A stretch of DNA of 33,337 nt from Gammaproteobacteria bacterium (GTDB taxonomy: Bacteria; Pseudomonadota; Gammaproteobacteria; Arenicellales; Spongiicolonaceae), in NCBI GenBank assembly GCA_028817275.1, contig JAPPPZ010000139.1:1-33337 (forward strand), written 5' to 3'. Position numbers and translations under genes: made by a program. The notes beneath the pieces were generated by a model. The model saw nothing but the letters and a program-made list of their open reading frames with translations. It was not told where the DNA came from and made no database searches. This document shows positions 1-6,662 of this stretch, piece by piece; within the stretch, counting starts at the first letter, position 1; each line of letters opens with the position of its first letter.

Positions 1-18
1 AAAACGGCGCGCGGCAGT

Positions 19-24
19 TACAAT
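19..24 (+). promoter_or_regulatory. Predicted -10 box of a leaderless promoter (murU)
   Basis: TACAAT lies exactly 6 nt before the ATG at 31, so transcription would be expected to begin at or within a base or two of the start codon. No purine-rich Shine-Dalgarno stands at the usual spacing. The same geometry recurs at 2598, 10263 and 30110. A -35 box cannot be judged because the window starts here. Confidence 0.5.
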
Positions 25-30
25 GGGGCG

Positions 31-705
31 ATGGACGCGATGATTTTGGCGGCCGGGCGCGGTGAGCGGATGCGGCCGCTGAGTGACCGCACGCCGAAAC
101 CGCTGCTGATGGCCGGCGGCAAACGTTTAATTGAGCATCAACTTTTGGCGCTGGCGCGCGCTGGCGTCAAAGGCGTGGTGGTGAACTGCGCGCACCTTGG
201 CGGGCAGATTGAAGAGGCGCTCGGCGGCGGCGCGCGTTACGGTTTGCGCATTCGGTATTCGCATGAGGCCGGCGGCGCGCTTGGCACCGGCGGCGGCGTG
301 GCGCGCGCGCTGCCGTTGTTGCGGGGCGATTTTTTTCTGGTGGTGAACGGCGATGTGTGGTGCGACTTTGCGCTGGGCGAATTGCGCATCGGTGAGGGCC
401 TGGACGCTTGCATCGTGCTGGTGAAAAATCCGCCGCACAATCCGCGCGGGGATTTTGCGCTGGACAACGGCGCGGTGCGGCTGCTTGATGCCGGCGAAGG
501 TGAGGGTTTGACTTTCAGCGGCATCGGCGTTTATGCGCGGCGTTTGTTCACGGATGCGCCGGGCGAAAAATTTTCCCTGGGCGAGGTTTTGCGGCGCGCC
601 GTGGCCGGCGGCCGGGTGGGCGGCGTGTTACACCGCGGCCGGTGGATGGACGTCGGCACGCCGGCGCGGCTCGCCGCACTCGGCGCGCTGCTGGACGGCG
701 CTTAG
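31..705 (+). CDS. murU: MurU-like N-acetylmuramate-1-phosphate uridylyltransferase (nucleotidyltransferase)
   Basis: This 224-residue cytoplasmic protein is a sugar-1-phosphate nucleotidyltransferase. The N-terminus carries the signature LAAGRGERMRPLSDRTPKPL (residues 7-26), the nucleotide-binding loop with the PKP lysine. The metal-binding aspartate is in VVNGDVWCD near residue 108. Length and the absence of a C-terminal hexapeptide or mannose-isomerase domain match MurU of Pseudomonas-type peptidoglycan recycling, which makes UDP-MurNAc from MurNAc-1-P. A hexose-1-P or GDP-mannose-type uridylyl/guanylyltransferase is the alternative, because the partner kinase AmgK would lie upstream, outside the window. 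The ATG at 31 directly follows a -10-like box. The last 78 bp overlap lipB, which converges from the opposite strand. Confidence 0.8.
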   Translation: MDAMILAAGRGERMRPLSDRTPKPLLMAGGKRLIEHQLLALARAGVKGVVVNCAHLGGQIEEALGGGARYGLRIRYSHEAGGALGTGGGVARALPLLRGDFFLVVNGDVWCDFALGELRIGEGLDACIVLVKNPPHNPRGDFALDNGAVRLLDAGEGEGLTFSGIGVYARRLFTDAPGEKFSLGEVLRRAVAGGRVGGVLHRGRWMDVGTPARLAALGALLDGA

Positions 706-1374
706 TTGCGGCAAGGCATTCCCGGGGCGCAAGTCACCGTAACCGAACACCGCGGCCAGATGTTTCAGCAGCCGCTCCTCCACTTCGGCGATGTCAACAC
801 TGCAACCGTCACCCGCGACGGTGCATAAATCGGTCACTTCCAAACCGCGAACACCGCACGGATCAATGGCGGCGAATGCATCGCGGTCAATGTTGACATT
901 GAAACTTAAACCATGGGTTGTGCACTGCCGGCGGACGCGCAATCCGAGGGCGGCGATTTTTGCGCCGCCAACGTACACCCCGGGTGCACCATCCATGCGC
1001 CCGGCGGTGACGCCGTAGCCTTTGATGCAGGCAATCACGGCTTGCTCCAGCCCGCGCACCAGTTGGCGGACGCCGAGCCCGGCGCGGCGCAGGTCCAGCA
1101 GCAGGTAGGCGACGATTTGCCCCGGCCCGTGCCAGGTGAACAGGCCGCCGCGGTCACTGGCCACCAGCGGGACGCCGTTGATGTCACCACGGCCGCCGAT
1201 GGCGGTGCGGCAGCGCAGGCCGCCGGTGTACACCGCCGGATGCTGCAGCAGCCAGACCTCGTCCACGGTGGAGGGGCCGCGGGCGGCGGTGAAAGCCCGC
1301 ATGGCAACGGCGGCGGCGGCGTAGTCCACCACGCCGAGTCGGCGAACGGTGAGTGCGGCGGCCGGGACGGTCAC
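628..1374 (-). CDS. lipB: Lipoyl(octanoyl) transferase LipB
   Basis: LipB moves octanoyl groups from acyl-ACP to lipoyl domains of dehydrogenase complexes in the cytoplasm. Family motifs are clear: TVDEVWLLQHPAVYTGG near the N-terminus, the RGGLFTWHGPGQIVAYLL block, GGAKIAALGLRVRR with the catalytic lysine, and IDPCGVRGLEVTDL with the catalytic cysteine. An in-frame TTG lies upstream at 1416, but the GTG at 1374 forms a 4-bp GTGA overlap with the dacA stop codon, and homology begins shortly after it, so I choose the GTG (248 residues). The gene is therefore translationally coupled to dacA, a common dacA-lipB arrangement in proteobacteria. The C-terminal 25 or so residues are read through the 3' end of the convergent murU gene and look non-conserved. 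Confidence 0.93.
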   Translation of the reverse strand: MTVPAAALTVRRLGVVDYAAAAVAMRAFTAARGPSTVDEVWLLQHPAVYTGGLRCRTAIGGRGDINGVPLVASDRGGLFTWHGPGQIVAYLLLDLRRAGLGVRQLVRGLEQAVIACIKGYGVTAGRMDGAPGVYVGGAKIAALGLRVRRQCTTHGLSFNVNIDRDAFAAIDPCGVRGLEVTDLCTVAGDGCSVDIAEVEERLLKHLAAVFGYGDLRPGNALPQLSAVQQRAECGEPRRRADVHPPAAV

Positions 1375-2531
1375 CGAAACCACAGCCGCACGTGGTCCAC
1401 CATCCGCCCGAACCACGACGCCGCTTTGGCCTCGCGCAACGCCACTAAGGGCGCCTCGGTGAACACCTCGCCGCCGACGGTGACGGTGACAGTGCCGACA
1501 ACAGCGCCTTGGGCCAGCGGCGCTTCAAGATAGTCGGGCAGGTCCACGCGGGCGCGCAAATTTCTAACCTTGCTGCGCGCCGCCAGCACGCGCAGGCCGC
1601 CGGCCACGCCCACCGGCAGCGAGTCAGCGGCGCCGAACAGGACTTTGGCCTCGGCCACGGCCTCACCGTCGGCAAACATTTCGCGGGCGCGGTAATTGGC
1701 GTAGCCGTGGCGCAGCAGAGCGCGCACGGCGCGGGCGCGGGACTGTTCACTTTCGGCGCCCACCACCGAGGCGATAAAGCGCAAACCGTCGCGCAGCGCC
1801 GAGCCGATTAAACAGTAGCCGGCGCTTTCGGTGTGGCCGGTCTTGACGCCGTCCATGGTTTCGTCCTGCCACAAAAGTTGGTTGCGGTTGTTCTGGGTGA
1901 TGTTGTTGTGGGTGAAAGTTTTCTCGCGGTGCCAGCGGTAGTAGTCGGGGAAATCGGCAATCATGCGGCGCGTCAACAGCGACAGGTCGCGCACCGTGGA
2001 GTAGTGTTCGGCATCGGGCAGGCCGGTGCTGTTGGTGAAGTGCGAGTTGCGCATGCCGAGTTCACCGGCGATGGCGTTCATCTGTGCGGCGAATGCCTGC
2101 TCGGTGCCGGAGAAGTGTTCGGCGAGGGCGACCGCGGCGTCGTTGCCGGACTGGATAATCACGCCTTTCAGCAAATCCTCCACCGTCACCATGCTGTTCA
2201 CCCGGATAAACGTGCGCGAGCCGCCGGTGCGCCAGGCGCGCTCGCTGACCCGCACCTCGTCGCTGAGTTTCAGGTCGCCCTCGCTGAGCGCGCGGAAGAT
2301 GACGAACACCGTCATGATTTTGGTCAAACTGGCCGGCTCAATGGTGCGGTCGGGTTCATGGGCGCCGATAATCCAGCCGCTGCCCTGCTCCATGAGCAGC
2401 CACGATTTGGCCGCAACCTCAGGCGGCGCGGCAGGCGAGCGGCCGGCCCCGGGAATGGTGTCAGCCGGCGCCGCAGTGATGGCGGCGGTGAAAAATAAAA
2501 ATGCGGTGAAAAAGATTCGAAACAATTGCAT
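1371..2531 (-). CDS. dacA: D-alanyl-D-alanine carboxypeptidase, PBP5/6 type
   Basis: This 386-residue low-molecular-weight penicillin-binding protein trims the terminal D-Ala of peptidoglycan pentapeptides in the periplasm. It has a hydrophobic signal peptide (about residues 1-23, ending near AAPADT). The three penicillin-binding motifs are SLTK (68-71, nucleophile S68), SGN (128-130) and KTG (230-232). After the peptidase domain comes a beta-rich PBP5_C-like domain, and the protein ends in the amphipathic segment WFGRMVDHVRLWFR, the usual membrane anchor. The ATG at 2531 has no obvious Shine-Dalgarno. A TATGTT-like box sits about 40 nt upstream on the minus strand, in the region shared with the divergent flavodoxin gene. 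lipB follows with a 4-bp overlap. Confidence 0.93.
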   Translation of the reverse strand: MQLFRIFFTAFLFFTAAITAAPADTIPGAGRSPAAPPEVAAKSWLLMEQGSGWIIGAHEPDRTIEPASLTKIMTVFVIFRALSEGDLKLSDEVRVSERAWRTGGSRTFIRVNSMVTVEDLLKGVIIQSGNDAAVALAEHFSGTEQAFAAQMNAIAGELGMRNSHFTNSTGLPDAEHYSTVRDLSLLTRRMIADFPDYYRWHREKTFTHNNITQNNRNQLLWQDETMDGVKTGHTESAGYCLIGSALRDGLRFIASVVGAESEQSRARAVRALLRHGYANYRAREMFADGEAVAEAKVLFGAADSLPVGVAGGLRVLAARSKVRNLRARVDLPDYLEAPLAQGAVVGTVTVTVGGEVFTEAPLVALREAKAASWFGRMVDHVRLWFR

Positions 2532-2597
2532 GGCGCGGGCCGGTCAGTGAGGGTGGGGGTGGCGTGGCGCAAACATAACACAAAAACCGCCGCGTGT

Positions 2598-2603
2598 TAC
2601 AGT
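2598..2603 (+). promoter_or_regulatory. Predicted -10 box of a leaderless promoter
   Basis: TACAGT is followed by 6 nt (CGCGCC) and then the ATG at 2610. This predicts a transcript starting at or next to the start codon. No Shine-Dalgarno is visible. Confidence 0.5.
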
Positions 2604-2609
2604 CGCGCC

Positions 2610-3089
2610 ATGGCCGCGGCCAAACATCTGCTGGTGGTTTCCCATGTGCCGGCGGCGTCGGCGAACATGCGGAAGTTGACCGATGCGGTGGCGCGCGGCG
2701 CGATGCATGAGGACATCGGCGGCGTGGAGTTGCGGGTCTGCCAGCCGCCGGAGGCCGGCGTGGACGAGGTGCTGTGGAGCAGCGCCGTGATTATCGGCAC
2801 CATGGCCAACAACGGCTACATGAGCGGCTTGACCAAGGATTTTTTCGACCGCATTTACTACCCGTGCCTGGAAAAAACCCAGGGCAAACCATATGCGCTG
2901 TTCATCCGCGCCGGCCTGGGCGATGAGAGCGGCGCGGTGGCCGGCGTGGAGCGCATCGTCACCGGCCTGCGCTGGCAGCGGGTGCAGGCGCCGCTGGTGG
3001 CGCGCGGCGAATTCCGCGATGAGTACACCGCGCGGTGCGAGGAACTCGGCATGACTTTGGCCGCCGGCCTTGAGGCCGGGGTTTATTGA
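2610..3089 (+). CDS. Flavodoxin-like / NAD(P)H-dependent FMN oxidoreductase family protein
   Basis: This 159-residue cytoplasmic protein looks like a flavodoxin-fold protein. A beta strand and phosphate-loop-like segment (LLVVSHVPAASANMRKL, residues 6-22) is followed by a second strand ending in VIIGTMANNGYMSGLTKDFFDR, which resembles the FMN ring-contacting loop of WrbA-like and short flavodoxin-like proteins. The physiological electron donor or acceptor cannot be read from the sequence. In-frame sequence extends upstream to 2526, but the ATG at 2610 is where recognisable fold starts, and it follows a -10-like box by 6 nt. The gene is divergent from dacA and runs into the dioxygenase-like gene, which has its own TATAAT. 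Confidence 0.75.
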   Translation: MAAAKHLLVVSHVPAASANMRKLTDAVARGAMHEDIGGVELRVCQPPEAGVDEVLWSSAVIIGTMANNGYMSGLTKDFFDRIYYPCLEKTQGKPYALFIRAGLGDESGAVAGVERIVTGLRWQRVQAPLVARGEFRDEYTARCEELGMTLAAGLEAGVY

Positions 3090-3096
3090 AAACAAA

Positions 3097-3102
3097 TATA
3101 AT
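3097..3102 (+). promoter_or_regulatory. Consensus -10 box upstream of the PhyH-family gene
   Basis: A perfect TATAAT lies 48 nt before the ATG at 3151, just after the stop of the preceding gene. In contrast to the leaderless-looking starts, this gene would have a leader of about 40 nt, and it does carry a Shine-Dalgarno (GGAGAA at 3140-3145). No convincing -35 box is seen. Confidence 0.55.
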
Positions 3103-3150
3103 GCGCGCACCGGAACCCGCCGCCCTCACCAAGCAAACCGGAGAACCGCC

Positions 3151-3957
3151 ATGAATGCGCCGCGAGAATTCTGCGCCGATGAGTACCGCCGCGACGGTTT
3201 TTTCTTTCCGCTGCAAATCATGAGCGCCGCCGAGGCCGCCGGCCACCGGCGGCGGCTGGAACAGGCCGAGGCGCGCCATGGGCCGATGCATTACCGTTCC
3301 AAACCGTTTCTGCTGCTGGCTTCGGCCATGGAGTTGGGGCGCCACCCGCGGCTGCTGGATGCGGTGGAAAAAATTATCGGGCCGGACATCCTGCTGTGGG
3401 AGGGCGCCTACATCATCAAGGAGGCCGGCGACCCGCGCTTTGTCAGTTGGCACCAGGACTTGACCTACTGGGGCCTGGACGACGGCGCCGGTGAGGCCTG
3501 CGTGTCGGCGTGGATTGCGCTCAGCGAGGCCGGCGCGGCCAGCGGCTGCATGCGCGCGCTGCCCGGCACCCACACCATGGGAAAGTTGCGCCACCGCGAC
3601 ACCGGGGATGACCAGAACATTCTGCACCGCGGCCAGGAAGTGGTGGCCGACATTGACGAGGCGCAGACCGTGGACTTGTGCCTTGCGCCGGGCCAGGCCT
3701 CGCTGCACCACGGCTGGGTGATGCACGCCTCCAAACCCAACACCGGCAGCGACCGCCGCATCGGCCTCAACCTGCAGTTCCTCGCGCCGGCGGTGCGGCA
3801 GTTGGTGATGAAAGGCGACAGCGCGACGCTGGTGCGCGGCCGTGACCCTCACCGCCACTTCCGCCCCGACCCGGCGCCGCGCGGCGATTTTGACCCGGCG
3901 GCGGTGGACTTCCAGCGCGAGATGGAGCGGCGGCGCAAGGAAGTGTGGAGCGCATGA
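3151..3957 (+). CDS. Phytanoyl-CoA dioxygenase (PhyH) family Fe(II)/2-oxoglutarate oxygenase
   Basis: The 268-residue product has the facial-triad pattern of the PhyH family: H101-x-D103 in SWHQDLTYWG and a distal histidine, probably H192, in HHGWVMHASKPNTGSDRR. The following arginines (R202/R203) are placed to bind 2-oxoglutarate. CMRALPGTHTMG matches the conserved 'G.l..ipGSH' block. Such enzymes hydroxylate very diverse small molecules, so the substrate is unknown. The start is the ATG at 3151, supported by GGAG about 8 nt upstream. Its stop lies 29 bp before the LeuA/CimA-like ATG. A functional link to that synthase is possible, but the -10-like box between them suggests separate initiation. 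Confidence 0.85.
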   Translation: MNAPREFCADEYRRDGFFFPLQIMSAAEAAGHRRRLEQAEARHGPMHYRSKPFLLLASAMELGRHPRLLDAVEKIIGPDILLWEGAYIIKEAGDPRFVSWHQDLTYWGLDDGAGEACVSAWIALSEAGAASGCMRALPGTHTMGKLRHRDTGDDQNILHRGQEVVADIDEAQTVDLCLAPGQASLHHGWVMHASKPNTGSDRRIGLNLQFLAPAVRQLVMKGDSATLVRGRDPHRHFRPDPAPRGDFDPAAVDFQREMERRRKEVWSA

Positions 3958-3971
3958 GCCGCCGCAGCGGT

Positions 3972-3977
3972 TACAAT
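3972..3977 (+). promoter_or_regulatory. Predicted -10 box before the LeuA/CimA-like gene
   Basis: TACAAT stands 9 nt before the ATG at 3987, giving at most a leader of one to three nucleotides. The spacing is slightly longer than at the other leaderless-looking starts (6-7 nt). No Shine-Dalgarno is visible. Confidence 0.4.
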
Positions 3978-3986
3978 AAACCGGCC

Positions 3987-5558
3987 ATGAACAAAGCGCG
4001 CCACATCGCCCTGATGGACACCACGTTGCGCGACGGCGAGCAGACCCAGGGGGTTTCGTTCAGCCACGCCGAGAAAACCGCCCTGGCCGAGGCGCTGCTG
4101 AAAAAATTAAAAGTGGACCGCATTGAAGTCGCCTCGGCCGGCATTTCCCAGGGCGAAAAAGACGCGGTGGCGGCCATCCAGGCCTGGGCCGCGAGTGAAA
4201 AAATGCAGGACCGGGTTGAGGTGCTCGGCTTCGTGGACCACAAGCGCAGCGTGGACTGGATTGTGGACAGCGGCGGCCGGGTGATGAACCTCCTGACCAA
4301 GGGCAGCGAGCGGCACTGCCGGGAGCAACTGCGCAAATCGCTGGCCGAACACCTGAAAGACATCGGCAAAACCGCCGCCTACGCCGCGCGCCGGGGGGTG
4401 ACGGTGAATGTTTACCTGGAAGACTGGTCCAACGGCTACCGCAACAGCCCGGACTACGTTTATGAACTGGTGAAAAATTTATGCGCCATGAAAGTGCACC
4501 GCATCATGCTGCCCGACACCCTCGGCGTGCTGGCGCCGGACGAGGTGGAATCCAGTCTGCGCGACATGACCGGGCGCTTTCCCGATGCCGCGTTTGATTT
4601 CCACCCGCACAACGACTACGGCCTGGCCACCGCCAACGCCATGGCCGCGGTGCGCGCCGGGGTCAGCGCCATTCACTGCACCGTCAACTGCCTCGGCGAG
4701 CGCGCCGGCAACGTTTCCCTGGCCGAAGTGGCGGTGGCGTTGCGCGACAAAATGGGCATGAAACTTTCGGTGGACGAAAAAAACATCTACGCCGTCAGCC
4801 GCATGGTGGAACGTTTCTCGGGCAAAAACGTGCCGGCCAACGCGCCCATCACCGGCGACGATGTGTTCACCCAGACCAGCGGCATCCACGCCGACGGCGA
4901 CCGCAAGGGCGGCCTGTACCAATCCGAACTCAGCCCGCGCCGCTTCAGCCGCAAGCACAGTTACGCCCTCGGCAAGATGAGCGGCAAAGCCTCCCTGCTC
5001 AAGAACCTGGACGATCTCGGCATCAGCCTCAGCGCCGAGCAGCGCGCCATGGTGCTGGCGCGGGTGGTGGAACTCGGCGATTCCAAGGCCAGCATCACCA
5101 TCCACGACCTGCCGTTCATCATCACCGAGGTGCTGGAGAGCAAAAGTGAACAGCGGCTCACCCTGGTCAACTGTTCCATCACCAGCGGCCTCGACCTGGC
5201 CTCCATCGTCAGCATCAAGGTGAACCTGGACGGCGAGATGATCCAGTCTTCCGGCGACGGCAACGGCGGTTTCGACGCCTTCATCGCCGCCATGCGCAAA
5301 GTGCTGGAGCCGCGCGGCTGGGCCATGCCGGAGTTGGCGGACTACCGCCTTCACATCCCGCGCGGCGGCCGCACCAGCGCGCTCACCGAGTGCATCATCA
5401 CGTGGAAAGACGGCGCCCGCACCGTGCGCACCCGCGCCCTGCACCCCAACCAGGTCTTCGCCGGCATCTACGCCACCCTGCGCATGCTCAACATGAAAAT
5501 GAGCGGCGCGTGGACCGCCGAGGAAAAAAGCCCGGCCACTGCGGCGCCCATGGCGTGA
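3987..5558 (+). CDS. 2-isopropylmalate synthase / citramalate synthase family protein
   Basis: The 523-residue protein has a DRE-TIM metallolyase barrel: MDTTLRDGEQTQGVSF (residues 10-25, with metal-binding D11 and R15), the metal ligands H206 and H208 in FDFHPHNDYGLATAN, and NCLGERAGN at about 234-242. The C-terminal part (about 390-510) resembles the LeuA regulatory (allosteric) domain. These enzymes condense acetyl-CoA with a 2-oxoacid in leucine or isoleucine synthesis. The DGEQTQGVSF form and the DRIEVASAGISQGE segment recall the CimA-like/LeuA-like branch rather than the classic LeuA1, so citramalate synthase is a serious alternative; substrate cannot be assigned by eye. The ATG at 3987 is preferred over an in-frame ATG at 3954 because it follows a -10-like box and matches the family N-terminus. 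Confidence 0.85.
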   Translation: MNKARHIALMDTTLRDGEQTQGVSFSHAEKTALAEALLKKLKVDRIEVASAGISQGEKDAVAAIQAWAASEKMQDRVEVLGFVDHKRSVDWIVDSGGRVMNLLTKGSERHCREQLRKSLAEHLKDIGKTAAYAARRGVTVNVYLEDWSNGYRNSPDYVYELVKNLCAMKVHRIMLPDTLGVLAPDEVESSLRDMTGRFPDAAFDFHPHNDYGLATANAMAAVRAGVSAIHCTVNCLGERAGNVSLAEVAVALRDKMGMKLSVDEKNIYAVSRMVERFSGKNVPANAPITGDDVFTQTSGIHADGDRKGGLYQSELSPRRFSRKHSYALGKMSGKASLLKNLDDLGISLSAEQRAMVLARVVELGDSKASITIHDLPFIITEVLESKSEQRLTLVNCSITSGLDLASIVSIKVNLDGEMIQSSGDGNGGFDAFIAAMRKVLEPRGWAMPELADYRLHIPRGGRTSALTECIITWKDGARTVRTRALHPNQVFAGIYATLRMLNMKMSGAWTAEEKSPATAAPMA

Positions 5559-5562
5559 CCGC

Positions 5563-5626
5563 GGAAAGCGACGGTGTGGACTCCGGAAACGGTGGCTGCG
5601 ACTCCGGGAATGATGGCGGTGACTCC
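5563..5626 (-). repeat. Imperfect 21-bp tandem repeats (3 units)
   Basis: Between the synthase stop and the exporter ATG are three consecutive units at 5563-5584, 5585-5605 and 5606-5626. Read on the minus strand each begins GGAGTC and ends near CACCGTTTCC or a variant. The same unit recurs as a longer array at 15849-16008 on the plus strand. Period 21-22 bp, with roughly two thirds identity between neighbours by eye. Confidence 0.7.
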
Positions 5627-5647
5627 CGAAGTGCCGGCGCCGCCCCG

Positions 5648-6547
5648 ATGAAAAAACTGCCGCGCGTCAACCTGCTGCTCGCCGTCATCGTGGTGGGCAT
5701 GCTGTGGGGGCTGGTGCCGGCGCTGGGCAAAATTGCCATTGAGGCCGGCGCCAACCCGCTGGGCCTCACCCTGTGGCAGGGGCTCGGCGCCGCCGTTCTG
5801 CTGCTCGCCCTCACCTTCGCCCGCGGCCGCCGCCTGCCCCTGGGCCGGCCGCACCTGGTGCTGTACGTCATCGGCGGCGTCACCGGCACCGCGCTGCCCA
5901 CTTTCGTCATCTTCACCGCCACCCAGCACATCTCCATCGGCGTGATTTCCATTCTCATCGCGCTGGTGCCGCTCTTGACCTACGCCGCCGGCCTGCCGCT
6001 GCGCATTGAAACGGTGTCGGCGGGGCGCCTGGCCGGCGTCGCCCTCGGCTTCACGGCGGTGGTGATGCTGGCCCTGCCGGGGGCGGCGGTGAGCGCGACT
6101 GCGGCCGCCGGGCTGTGGGTGATGATCGGGCTGCTGGTACCGCTGTCATACACGGTGGAGAACCTGTACGTCGCATTGCGCCGCCCGCCGGGCACCGACC
6201 CGGTGGCCATCGTCGCCGGCATGGCGGTGTTCAGCGTCTTGGTGCTGGCGCCGCTGACGGCGGCCGGCGGCAAGTTCACCGCGCTCAGCATCAACCCCGC
6301 CGCCATGGGCAAACTGGAACTCGCGGTGGCCGGAATCATGGCGATTAACGCCGCTTGCTACGTGGCGTTTGTGCACATGATTAAAATCAGCGGCCCGCTG
6401 TTCGCCTCACTCATCGGCTACGCCATCATGCTGTTCGGCGTCCTGTGGGGAATCTGGCTGTTCAACGAAAGCCACACGCCGTGGGTGTGGACCGCCATGG
6501 TCGCCATGCTCACCGGCATGGCCCTGGTGCGCGAGCGGCCCGTTTAA
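5648..6547 (+). CDS. EamA/DMT-superfamily membrane transporter
   Basis: This 299-residue inner-membrane protein has about ten hydrophobic segments in two homologous halves, as in EamA (RhaT/YdcZ-like) exporters. The first half begins at VNLLLAVIVVGMLWGLVPAL and contains LTLWQGLGAAVLLLAL and LPTFVIFTATQHISIGVISI. The second ends SLIGYAIMLFGVLWGIWLFNE, the typical EamA terminal motif region. Substrates in this family are metabolites or amino acids, and none is indicated. The ATG at 5648 begins the first membrane helix; the reading frame is open farther upstream, but that part overlaps the synthase gene and the 21-bp repeats. The gene may be co-transcribed with the LeuA/CimA-like gene 89 bp upstream, which would fit export of a related metabolite, but that is speculation. 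Confidence 0.87.
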   Translation: MKKLPRVNLLLAVIVVGMLWGLVPALGKIAIEAGANPLGLTLWQGLGAAVLLLALTFARGRRLPLGRPHLVLYVIGGVTGTALPTFVIFTATQHISIGVISILIALVPLLTYAAGLPLRIETVSAGRLAGVALGFTAVVMLALPGAAVSATAAAGLWVMIGLLVPLSYTVENLYVALRRPPGTDPVAIVAGMAVFSVLVLAPLTAAGGKFTALSINPAAMGKLELAVAGIMAINAACYVAFVHMIKISGPLFASLIGYAIMLFGVLWGIWLFNESHTPWVWTAMVAMLTGMALVRERPV

Positions 6548-6559
6548 GGCCTGAAAAAA

Positions 6560-6648
6560 TGGCGGAGAGGGAGGGATTCGAACCCCCGGAGGGCAATGCC
6601 CCCTGCGGTTTTCAAGACCGCCGCTTTAGACCGCTCAGCCACCTCTCC
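6560..6648 (-). tRNA. tRNA-Ser(UGA)
   Basis: On the minus strand the acceptor stem GGAGAGG (6648-6642) pairs with CCTCTCC near the 3' end. The D arm TGGCTGAGCGGTC, anticodon arm GCGGT-CTTGAAA-ACCGC (anticodon TGA), a long class II variable arm and the T arm GGTTCGAATCC are all readable. The genome encodes the terminal CCA (plus-strand TGG at 6560-6562). The long variable arm and UGA anticodon identify a serine tRNA reading UCA codons. It lies immediately downstream of the DNA methyltransferase gene on the same strand and converges with the exporter. Confidence 0.97.
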
Positions 6649-6656
6649 GGATTTGG

Positions 6657-6662
6657 ATTATA
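6657..6662 (-). promoter_or_regulatory. -10 box of the tRNA-Ser promoter
   Basis: Minus-strand TATAAT ends 8 nt before the first base of the tRNA, the right distance for transcription to start at or just ahead of the mature 5' end. It includes the TAA stop codon of the methyltransferase gene (6658-6660). No convincing -35 hexamer is seen. Confidence 0.6.

Noticed and set aside
1440-1510. GACGGTGACGGTGAC short repeats near the end of dacA
   Set aside because: They encode a VTVTV beta strand in the C-terminal domain of the carboxypeptidase; ordinary coding low complexity explains them.
3064-3090. Rho-independent terminator after the flavodoxin-like gene (CCGGCC-TTGA-GGCCGG hairpin)
   Set aside because: The stem lies inside the last codons of the gene, is only 6 bp, and is followed by GTTTATT with few consecutive T residues; the TATAAT of the next gene is only about 15 bp farther.
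6560-6648. Prophage or genomic-island attachment at the tRNA-Ser gene
   Set aside because: No integrase is nearby and no repeat of the tRNA 3' end was noticed elsewhere in the window.
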